DNA of 5,164 nucleotides from Desulfuromonas sp. SDB (GTDB taxonomy: Bacteria > SDB-A): contig LKUE01000133.1 of assembly GCA_001412365.1 (NCBI GenBank), positions 1 to 5,164 on the forward strand. The letters are read 5' to 3'. The translations under genes and the position numbers were made by a program. The notes beneath the pieces were generated by a model. That model was not told the origin of the DNA and did no database searches. It was given only the letters and a program-made list of their open reading frames with translations. Below are positions 1-5,164 of this stretch, in pieces; position 1 is the first letter of the stretch; each line of letters starts with the position of its first letter.

Positions 1-1
1 A

Positions 2-406
2 AAAGAATGTTTTTTGGGACAATTTTTTATCAGCAAACCTGATTTTGAACTTCAAAACTTTTCAATTGAAGAATTATGTAAAATTGTAAAAATCCATACT
101 GGAGTTTTAATAAATGTAGATGATTTTAAAAATATTAATTCGATAAAAACTTTTTTTAATAAAATTGAAAGACAATATCCTGACTTAAATAGATTTTCCA
201 AAGGTCAAGAATGGGGAGAGGTTTTATATAAATATTCAATAGAACATCCTAAAACAAACCCTTCTGGTCTTAATGATGATCGAATAATTAATCAAGTTAT
301 TCGATTTTGTGGATTTTCTACTTTGCTTAATTTTGCTAATGATCTTAAGGACAAAGAAATTGATATTAACACTGGTCGCATGATTAAAAGAATAAAGCGA
401 AAATAG
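2..406 (+). CDS. 3' part of an unrecognised protein (5' end outside window)
   Basis: The frame is open from the window edge (codon 2-4) to a TAG at 404-406, giving about 134 residues. The first in-window start candidate is a TTG at 14, but it has no ribosome binding site in view and the frame continues upstream, so the gene is most likely truncated by the window. I do not recognise the family. The protein is soluble-looking, with no membrane segment, and is predicted mostly helical. It has a Lys/Asn/Ile/Phe-rich composition, a stretch around EWGEVLYKYSIEHPKTNPSG, and a very basic C-terminus ending in RMIKRIKRK that could touch nucleic acid. It lies 117 bases upstream of the next gene, on the same strand and in the same frame, and shares its very low GC. 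It may belong to the same cassette, but this rests only on position and composition. Confidence 0.7.
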   Translation, partial: KECFLGQFFISKPDFELQNFSIEELCKIVKIHTGVLINVDDFKNINSIKTFFNKIERQYPDLNRFSKGQEWGEVLYKYSIEHPKTNPSGLNDDRIINQVIRFCGFSTLLNFANDLKDKEIDINTGRMIKRIKRK

Positions 407-509
407 ATGGGAACTATAAAAATTAAGATTAAACATTGATCAAATTTAGGAAAACTAATAAAGTATATTTTCTTGTTTTTATTTATATATTGTTTTAAAA
501 TATATAAAT

Positions 510-517
510 GGAGGAGG
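510..517 (+). promoter_or_regulatory. Strong ribosome binding site deciding the start of the 524 gene
   Basis: GGAGGAGG lies 6 bases before the ATG at 524. It selects this ATG over an in-frame TTG at 473, which would add 17 residues and has no Shine-Dalgarno sequence. A start at 473 would also place this purine block inside the coding region. Confidence 0.8.
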
Positions 518-523
518 ATTAGA

Positions 524-1006
524 ATGACGGAGTTAATATTATCACCAAGTGATATCAGAGAATTTCAACAGCAAACATACGACCCTTTTCGTTTTTTTGA
601 TTCAATAAAACACTGTTTAAGACATATTTCTGGATTTATAGCTGGATTGCTAAATAGAACAAAATATTCTTCTTTTGAAGTATTTTTAAAAAGAAAAAAA
701 ATAGAAATTGCTAAATGTGAAGAGTACATGTATCCATTAGAATTTAAATTAAAATTAGGAATATCATTAGATACTTTTAATAGTTGGTTAAATGAACCAG
801 AAATTGAATTATTAATGGATGATGAAGAATTTTATTTACCACCTGCTTCAATTATTGATTATCTTGATAAAGAAGATCTTCATGCCGCATCGATAAAAGT
901 AAAAAAAACTACTGAAAATTTTGTTTGTTTTTATTTTGAAGAAATTGGACATTTGAAAGGTTTTTTACAATTTTATTTATATAAATTATCTGAAAATAAT
1001 CCTTAA
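524..1006 (+). CDS. 160-residue protein with excisionase/MerR-like helix-turn-helix pattern
   Basis: The start at ATG 524 is set by GGAGGAGG six bases upstream. I do not recognise the full-length family. Residues about 74-114 fit the small winged HTH of excisionases and MerR-type regulators. LKLGISLDTFNSWL matches the 'LGIS..T...W' two-helix core. It is followed by a short strand/wing and YLPPASIIDYL, which resembles the 'y.ip.sdI..yL' end of HTH_17 domains. The putative recognition helix has almost no basic residues, so DNA binding may be weak or the fold may be used for protein contacts. The N-terminal 70 residues and the C-terminal part (FVCFYFEEIGHLKGFLQFYLYK, rich in aromatic residues) have no recognised match. 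The gene ends with TAA three bases before the ATG of the DHODH-like gene, in the same frame, which implies translational coupling and perhaps a protein-protein partnership. GC is very low (17% in line 661-720). The HTH assignment is inference from pattern only. Confidence 0.75.
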   Translation: MTELILSPSDIREFQQQTYDPFRFFDSIKHCLRHISGFIAGLLNRTKYSSFEVFLKRKKIEIAKCEEYMYPLEFKLKLGISLDTFNSWLNEPEIELLMDDEEFYLPPASIIDYLDKEDLHAASIKVKKTTENFVCFYFEEIGHLKGFLQFYLYKLSENNP

Positions 1007-1009
1007 TTA

Positions 1010-1975
1010 ATGCTTCAACCACAATTAGCAAATCCTTTTGTTATAGCTTCATGTCATTTTACGGGTCGTAAGCGTGAATTGCTTGGATTACAAAAATTAT
1101 TAAATAAAAGACCTAAAATTGAAAATTTTAATCCCTATCCTGGAGCAATAATAATTAAAAGTATTTCAGAAAAAGGTGGTGACGGTAAAACAGGTAAACG
1201 AAAGATATGGGAAGATCCTGATTATAAATTTATTAGATATACTGATGGAGATAAAACACGAGAATTACTTTTACCTAATGTAGCTATAGATTTATTTCAG
1301 TTTGCAAAGATAAGATTTCCTTCAACAGTTAAAATTGGATTAAGTGTTTTACTTGGGGAGAACTCAACTTTAAAAAATATTAAAATTGCTTCTGATGCAG
1401 ATGCTGATTTTATTGAGCTTAATACTAAATATTTAAGTAGAGGGTATCATGATTTAGATTATTTAGCTAAGGATAAAGCTGATAAATCGTTTAATGATTT
1501 TTATTCAACAATTCAAAATATTTTAAATAATTGTGATAAACCAATTTGGATAAAATTTGCTAGAGATATTATATGGTTAAGAACAAAAGATATTATTGAT
1601 CTTTCATATCTTATTCAGCGTAATGATATTTCTTTTGTTATTGCTAATACAAAACAATTTTTTATTTCTAAACATTCTGAAAAATGCAATGATCAAAAAA
1701 GAAAATCGCAGTATAAAATTCCTAATGGAAAAGCTGTAATTTGGGGAAAATGTTTATATCCAACAACTTATGATATTATAAAACAGTTAAGTCATAAAAT
1801 AAATCAAAATGTTTCTCTAATAGCAAATGGTGGTATTACTACACTTAATCAAACAAAAGCAATTCTAGATGCTGGTGTTGCAGCTATAGAATATTGTGCT
1901 TTTCTTCATGATGGTATAGATGGCTTTTCAATATGGAAAGCAGAATTAAGTTCAATATATAAAAATATTTCATAA
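1010..1975 (+). CDS. Divergent dihydroorotate dehydrogenase-like FMN TIM-barrel protein, catalytic loop altered
   Basis: This 321-residue protein matches the class 1 DHODH layout from end to end. It begins at strand 1 (LANPFVIAS), so the ATG at 1010 fits the family N-terminus. Other landmarks are IIIKS with Lys50, equivalent to the 'KS' FMN contact; LLPN at 87-90 (substrate loop); and IELN at 135-138 (barrel strand with conserved Asn). Further on are PIWIKF with Lys182, VIANT with Asn213, IANGGI at 271-276 (FMN phosphate grip), and AGVAAIEYCAFLHDG at 288-302, equivalent to the 'GA..vqv.Ta....G' end. In true DHODHs the strand at Asn138 continues as 'LSCPN' or an equivalent Ser loop with the catalytic base. 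Here it reads TKYLS, so the catalytic Cys/Ser and following Pro-Asn are missing. FMN binding is therefore likely, and dihydroorotate oxidation unlikely. There is no PyrK partner, no class 2 membrane helix and no pyrimidine gene nearby. No Shine-Dalgarno sequence precedes it, so it probably depends on termination-reinitiation from the 524 gene. Alternatives are a tRNA-dihydrouridine-synthase-like or other FMN-barrel enzyme with a new substrate. Confidence 0.8.
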   Translation: MLQPQLANPFVIASCHFTGRKRELLGLQKLLNKRPKIENFNPYPGAIIIKSISEKGGDGKTGKRKIWEDPDYKFIRYTDGDKTRELLLPNVAIDLFQFAKIRFPSTVKIGLSVLLGENSTLKNIKIASDADADFIELNTKYLSRGYHDLDYLAKDKADKSFNDFYSTIQNILNNCDKPIWIKFARDIIWLRTKDIIDLSYLIQRNDISFVIANTKQFFISKHSEKCNDQKRKSQYKIPNGKAVIWGKCLYPTTYDIIKQLSHKINQNVSLIANGGITTLNQTKAILDAGVAAIEYCAFLHDGIDGFSIWKAELSSIYKNIS

Positions 1976-2040
1976 TTTAGACCAGACAGCATTTGATTTG
2001 AAAGGTAATAAATTGCACAATTAAAAAGACACACTCTGTA
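1976..2040. other. Short convergent intergenic region without clear terminator
   Basis: This is the gap between two convergent genes. The only structure seen is a short inverted repeat, AATTG-CA-CAATT, at 2011-2022. It is too AT-rich and too tight (2-base loop) to be a convincing intrinsic terminator. It is also where the very AT-rich left part gives way to the GC-richer HTH gene, so it may mark a junction. Confidence 0.4.
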
Positions 2041-2496
2041 TTAATCACCTTCATGATTTTTTCTTAATGCTTCCTCTCTTTTACATCTGTTGTTTAATTC
2101 TCTCATTAGTTCAGCAGTAATTACAGTAGGAGTTAATAACTCTTCATCTAATTTGGCAATTGGGCTGAGTTCTTTCTCGAGATCGTTGTACAATTTCATT
2201 TCCAGATCGATCAGTTTCTCAGTTTTTACCGTGGTAAAATCTCTTTGTTCTAATTCTTTTCGTAATGCTAGCAAAAGATTGCCAAATGTTTGGATTCTAT
2301 ATCCCGAATACAATTGGTATTTATCTCTTAGAATCTCCAGTTCCTGTAGGTGTTTCCGGGAAATATCCTCTTTAAATTCCTTGTTCCATTCCACCAGCAA
2401 TCTTTCGCTAACACCGATCAATTCTGATATCCTGGGATAACTATATCCCTTAGCTCTTAATTCAATGAATTTTTCCTTGGTGTTAATATCTTTCAT
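2041..2496 (-). CDS. HTH plus coiled-coil DNA-binding protein, terminase-small-subunit-like
   Basis: This gene encodes 151 residues from the second of two adjacent ATG codons. AAGGAG (complement of 2501-2506) is four bases from this ATG but only one base from the first ATG at 2497-2499, so the 2496 start is preferred; using the first adds one Met. Residues 5-40 form a clear helix-turn-helix: a helix with KEKFIELRAKG, a second over YPRISELIGVS and a third over ERLLVEWNKEF. This is the 'ytqisellgvs...l..W' pattern of transposase, Sigma-70 region 4-like and phage terminase small-subunit HTHs. Residues about 45-115 are highly charged and strongly helical, probably coiled coil (QELEILRDKYQLY..., LRKELEQRDF, EKLIDLEMKLYNDLEKEL), which suggests a dimer or oligomer. 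No catalytic residues are apparent. It stands alone, with no terminase large subunit or transposase beside it. Sampled lines are 42-43% GC, unlike the genes to its left. It is read divergently from the C25 gene and could bind the palindromes between them; that role is inference. Confidence 0.75.
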   Translation of the reverse strand: MKDINTKEKFIELRAKGYSYPRISELIGVSERLLVEWNKEFKEDISRKHLQELEILRDKYQLYSGYRIQTFGNLLLALRKELEQRDFTTVKTEKLIDLEMKLYNDLEKELSPIAKLDEELLTPTVITAELMRELNNRCKREEALRKNHEGD

Positions 2497-2514
2497 CATT
2501 CTCCTTTATTCTTA

Positions 2515-2559
2515 ATTATAAGAATGTGAATTTTATTGGAATAGTTAAGAACATAACAA
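2515..2559 (-). promoter_or_regulatory. Possible promoter of the HTH gene
   Basis: On the - strand, TTGTTA (2559-2554) is followed after 18 bases by TAAAAT (2535-2530). An alternative -10 box, TATAAT, lies at 2520-2515 but lacks a good -35. The TTGTTA box overlaps the left arm of the 2556-2575 palindrome, so a protein bound there would block this promoter. In DNA this AT-rich such matches are common, so confidence is low. Confidence 0.35.
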
Positions 2560-2592
2560 ATTATTAATAATTTGTAAACACTAATGTTATGT
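2551..2592. repeat. Perfect 20-bp palindrome nested with an outer 8-bp inverted repeat
   Basis: ACAAATTATT (2556-2565) is followed directly by its exact reverse complement AATAATTTGT (2566-2575), with no loop. The outer arm ACATAACA (2551-2558) is the reverse complement of TGTTATGT (2585-2592); its left copy overlaps the first three bases of the palindrome. The element sits in the divergent region between the HTH gene and the C25 gene, without a T-tract on either side. A regulator operator is more likely than a terminator. The exact base pairing is seen directly; the operator role is inferred. Confidence 0.6.
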
Positions 2593-2602
2593 GATAAATA
2601 GC

Positions 2603-2630
2603 TTGACAACATACATTGTATAAATAATCA
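2603..2630 (+). promoter_or_regulatory. Putative promoter of the C25 peptidase gene
   Basis: A perfect -35 box TTGACA (2603-2608) is followed after 16 bases by TAATCA (2625-2630), a mediocre -10; an alternative TATAGT lies at 2631 with a 22-base spacer that is too long. The spacer contains the perfect small palindrome ATACA-T-TGTAT at 2611-2621. Transcription from here would give a leader of about 110-115 bases before the ATG at 2753. The -35 match is strong, the -10 weak. Confidence 0.45.
2611..2621. repeat. 11-bp palindrome inside the promoter spacer
   Basis: ATACA and TGTAT are exact reverse complements around a single central T. Its place between the -35 and -10 boxes is a classical repressor or spacer-twisting activator position. 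It is short and AT-rich, so chance is possible. Confidence 0.35.
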
Positions 2631-2637
2631 TATAGTA

Positions 2638-2752
2638 TAGATTTTATGCTTTCACAACATCCACAAGATCATACTTTACCAAATTCCACAAAATATATTT
2701 ACCTATCTAATGGAATATCTGTGTCTAGATAATCTATAATGAGGAGGTTTCT
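2638..2752 (+). promoter_or_regulatory. Leader region and ribosome binding site of the C25 gene
   Basis: This stretch of about 115 bases has no open frame of note. TCCACAA occurs at 2660-2666 and again at 2685-2691. ATTCCA (2683-2688) and TGGAAT (2711-2716) are reverse complements 22 bases apart and could form a weak stem. The ribosome binding site GAGGAGG at 2741-2747 is five bases before the ATG at 2753, which fixes that start. No known riboswitch is recognised. Confidence 0.45.
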
Positions 2753-5164
2753 ATGAAGACTGGCTTAATCTTTATATCTGTTATTGTTTTTTTAACTTTT
2801 TTTCTATGGGGTAGTAATTTAACGACAAATATTATTTATAATCCATCAGAATTGATTCTTTCTGAATTTAATGGTTATGATTATATCGGCATTGATAATG
2901 GAATGTATTTCAGTGACCCTGGTAATCCTGCTCTTCCTGCTAAAACTATATATCTGAGTATACCACATACATCCAGGGTTATTTCAGTGGATATTGAAGA
3001 ACAACAGTGGCAAAATATAGGTTATTATAATGTAATTCCTTGTCAACAAGTTATTTCCATTGGTGAAGAACTTATATGGACTGATGAAAACAGTACAGTT
3101 TACAATTCATTAAGTTATTATCCAAATGATCCTCTGATAAACTATGGAACTAGTAGTAAATCGGGATTTATGATTGCTGATATTACATATTGCCCTTTTA
3201 GATATAATCCGGTAACTGATGAATTGCAACTGTTAACCGAAGCAATATTAAATGTAAATTATCAGTCGGGATTAAGTGAGGTGGTATATCTAAGTCCCAA
3301 TCAGTTGAATATTTTTAGTGAAGATGTTAAAACTATGGTGGATAATCCGGAAGTAGTCGATATAAACAGTCCATTTTTAAATACTGAAATTTCAGGACTA
3401 GTTGAATATGCGATAATTACTCCCCAGGAATTAGTTAGTTCTTTTGAACCATTGATAGAATGGAAAAACCAGAGGGGAATTAGAGCAAATATATTCAGCA
3501 AGGAATGGATATTATTGAATTATTCCGGATATTACGATGATATGGAATGCATCCGTGAATTTATCAAGGATTTATATGCTAATCATGGATTAATTTATGT
3601 GATTTTAGCAGGTGACTTTGATAATTTAGGGGCTAGATTAGTTCCCATAAATTTCCAAGAAACAAATTATAATTCCCCTTGTGATTGTTATTTCTCTGAT
3701 TTGGACAGTAATTGGGATGGTAATGGAAACCATATCTATGGAGAATGGCAAGTTGACGGATGTGATTGGAGAAGTGATGTCTATGTAGGCAGGTTCCCGA
3801 TTAATACAAATGATGAAGTTAACAGATGGATAAATAAATTAATAAAATACGAAAAAGATCCATGTACTAATTATTTTGAGCGGTCCTTAATGGCTGGAAC
3901 TGAAATCAATGGAAACTTAAATTGGTATGGTGATACTATTTGTGATTCAATTGTGGATAATCATCTTCCAGATCATTGGCATTCAGTTAAAATGTATCAA
4001 ACTGAATCCTATACTCCACCCGGTTTTATAGATTCATTTAACACTGGATATAATTGGTGCTATATTTGCAGTCATGGGAATATAACAAAAACATATTGGA
4101 ATGATTATCCAGATATTGCTGATATTTTATCTACAGCATGTAATATTACTAATGGTGAAAAACTAGGAATTCTTCATTCATCAGCATGTAATCCTGGTTA
4201 TTTTGATAATCACGAATGTCTTGCTGAATATGTGTTCAATTCTCCTGGAGGAGGTGCAATAGCGATAATTATGAATGCCAGAGAAGGTTTATGGGCTCCT
4301 CCATCTATTGGTCCTTCTTGTTGGATTGATATTAAATTAGCTACATTTATATTTGATCAGGAAAAGTGGAATATTGGAATAAGTCATGCATTTGCTAAAG
4401 AGTTTTTATTGTCTTGGATGAATTTTAGAGAGAATGATCACTTTGCTTTTATAGAGAATACTCTATTTGGAGATCCGGAAACCCAGCTATACACCTCTGA
4501 ACCAATTCAGTTGTATGGAGAACATGATACAGTCATCTACATGGGAGAAGGTCAGTTCACCATATCATTATCTGCTGAAGATAATCCCACCTCCGGAGTT
4601 ACCTGTTGCCTTTACCGTACTGGAAATCATGATATCTGGTTCAGGGACACCACTAATACTCAGGCTGTTGCAACCATAAGTTATGAGATAACTTCTCCAG
4701 GTGATTTACTGGTAACTGCTTATGATCATAATTACCGATGCTACATAGACACTATTGAAGTATACCCCCGACCTTATTGGCCCACCTATAAATATCCCTA
4801 TTTAATGAACTGGGATTGGTTCAACGAAGAATTGGAAGGATCAGGGAATTATGTAGTAAAGACCGAAGATGATGAATATCTGTTCACCATTGATCAGAAT
4901 TATGCCAAATATGCCGTTCTTAATGAACAGGGACAGCTACTGGATTCAGGAACCTATCTAAATCCTACAGTATTAAAGTCAGTGAATTGCATTTATGAGA
5001 TCCCTGAACAAGGTTATATTTATGGAGGTAGATCATTGCAGGGATTTTCGAATCATGGGGTGATCAGAATTGTCAATACCGATTATGAAATAATTGGCGG
5101 AGAGGATATTGGAGTAGGTGAAGTGCATAGGGTTATTAGTACTGATGATGGAAATTACCTGGCA
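2753..5164 (+). CDS. Secreted gingipain-like cysteine peptidase (family C25), 3' end outside window
   Basis: 804 residues are visible without a stop up to the window edge, starting at the ATG behind GAGGAGG. Residues 1 to about 20 form a signal peptide (MKTGLIFISVIVFLTFF...), so the protein is exported. Residues about 22-210 resemble a C25 propeptide. The catalytic domain runs from about 216 (VEYAIIT) to 575 with the usual landmarks: LAGD at 285-288, YFSD to Asp316, DVYVGRFP from 342. The catalytic His441 is in CSHGN and the catalytic Cys479 in SSACNPGYFD. GGGAIAI follows, and the domain closes with FGDPE at 572-576. The 38-residue His-Cys spacing is close to that in gingipains. Residues about 580-670 look like the Ig-like domain that follows C25 domains. 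From about 700, repeats of about 46 residues begin (EDDEYL, EQGYIYGG, DDGNYL), probably a beta-propeller or adhesive array. Whether a type IX secretion or other sorting domain ends it cannot be seen. Substrate specificity is unknown. GC3 rises abruptly after about 4480. Confidence 0.9.
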   Translation, partial: MKTGLIFISVIVFLTFFLWGSNLTTNIIYNPSELILSEFNGYDYIGIDNGMYFSDPGNPALPAKTIYLSIPHTSRVISVDIEEQQWQNIGYYNVIPCQQVISIGEELIWTDENSTVYNSLSYYPNDPLINYGTSSKSGFMIADITYCPFRYNPVTDELQLLTEAILNVNYQSGLSEVVYLSPNQLNIFSEDVKTMVDNPEVVDINSPFLNTEISGLVEYAIITPQELVSSFEPLIEWKNQRGIRANIFSKEWILLNYSGYYDDMECIREFIKDLYANHGLIYVILAGDFDNLGARLVPINFQETNYNSPCDCYFSDLDSNWDGNGNHIYGEWQVDGCDWRSDVYVGRFPINTNDEVNRWINKLIKYEKDPCTNYFERSLMAGTEINGNLNWYGDTICDSIVDNHLPDHWHSVKMYQTESYTPPGFIDSFNTGYNWCYICSHGNITKTYWNDYPDIADILSTACNITNGEKLGILHSSACNPGYFDNHECLAEYVFNSPGGGAIAIIMNAREGLWAPPSIGPSCWIDIKLATFIFDQEKWNIGISHAFAKEFLLSWMNFRENDHFAFIENTLFGDPETQLYTSEPIQLYGEHDTVIYMGEGQFTISLSAEDNPTSGVTCCLYRTGNHDIWFRDTTNTQAVATISYEITSPGDLLVTAYDHNYRCYIDTIEVYPRPYWPTYKYPYLMNWDWFNEELEGSGNYVVKTEDDEYLFTIDQNYAKYAVLNEQGQLLDSGTYLNPTVLKSVNCIYEIPEQGYIYGGRSLQGFSNHGVIRIVNTDYEIIGGEDIGVGEVHRVISTDDGNYLA

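Noticed and set aside
236-436. Open frame on the - strand
   Set aside because: It lies antisense to the first gene, and its Ser/Asn/Phe-rich composition is typical of an antisense shadow in AT-rich DNA.
407-439. Ten-codon ATG frame starting directly after the TAG of the first gene
   Set aside because: It is too short, has no ribosome binding site, and shows nothing but Lys/Ile codons expected from AT-rich intergenic DNA.
436-469. TTGATC ... TATATT as a promoter for the 524 gene
   Set aside because: The spacer is 22 bases, too long for a sigma-70 promoter, and such matches are expected by chance in this AT-rich gap.
473-523. In-frame TTG start giving a 17-residue N-terminal extension of the 524 gene
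   Set aside because: It has no ribosome binding site, uses a rare start codon, and would bury the strong GGAGGAGG at 510-517 inside the coding region.
2011-2022. AATTG-CA-CAATT as a bidirectional terminator between convergent genes
   Set aside because: The stem is five AT-rich pairs with a two-base loop and no proper T-tract, so it is unlikely to be stable or functional.
2090-2440. Open frame on the + strand of 116 codons
   Set aside because: It is the antisense shadow of the HTH gene, with Ser/Arg-rich low-complexity content, while the - strand gene has a ribosome binding site and a recognisable HTH.
2735-2740. TATAAT just upstream of the C25 start as a -10 box
   Set aside because: Transcription from it would begin at about the ribosome binding site and remove it, and no -35 box is correctly placed.
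3301-3501. Open frame on the - strand within the C25 gene
   Set aside because: It overlaps the conserved start of the C25 catalytic domain, which is clearly coded on the + strand.
4467-4679. Second + strand frame overlapping the C25 gene
   Set aside because: It is out of frame with the peptidase, whose own frame remains open and domain-like through the region.
1-5164. CRISPR array, tRNA, rRNA or insertion-sequence ends
   Set aside because: No regularly spaced repeats, cloverleaf-like sequence, rRNA signature or paired terminal inverted repeats with a transposase were found on reading both strands.

Overview
The window is AT-rich bacterial DNA. It carries a large secreted gingipain-type (peptidase family C25) protein with an Ig-like and repeat C-terminal region, plus strong GGAGG-type ribosome binding sites. 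Large modular C25 proteins are typical of the FCB superphylum. The clear Shine-Dalgarno sequences fit Cloacimonadota-like or candidate-phylum members better than Bacteroidota proper, which use them rarely. This assignment is inference; no rRNA or marker gene is present.

Left part (1-1975, + strand): three consecutive genes in one orientation and all in the same reading frame. Sampled 60-base lines are about 17-35% GC. The first is the 3' part of an unrecognised protein. The second is a 160-residue protein with an excisionase/MerR-like helix-turn-helix pattern in its middle. The third is a 321-residue FMN-type TIM-barrel protein of the dihydroorotate dehydrogenase (DHODH) superfamily. It keeps the cofactor-binding signatures but has lost the catalytic-loop Cys/Ser. 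Genes 2 and 3 are separated only by a TAA and one further codon, in frame, and gene 3 has no ribosome binding site of its own. They are therefore almost certainly expressed together. The set looks like a horizontally acquired cassette of unknown function and is the best candidate for an undescribed system here.

Middle part (2041-2752): a 151-residue helix-turn-helix plus coiled-coil protein on the - strand, about 42% GC in two sampled lines and so closer to a normal host gene. A 256-base divergent intergenic region follows. It holds a perfect 20-bp palindrome with an outer 8-bp inverted repeat, a TTGACA-type promoter with a second small palindrome in its spacer, and an untranslated leader of about 110 bases.

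Right part (2753 to window end, + strand): a C25 cysteine peptidase, 804 residues visible and open at the window edge. It has a signal peptide, propeptide, a catalytic domain with His441 and Cys479, an Ig-like domain, and the start of repeats of about 46 residues. Base composition and codon use shift sharply near 4460-4480, where the catalytic domain ends, suggesting that the protein is a module mosaic.
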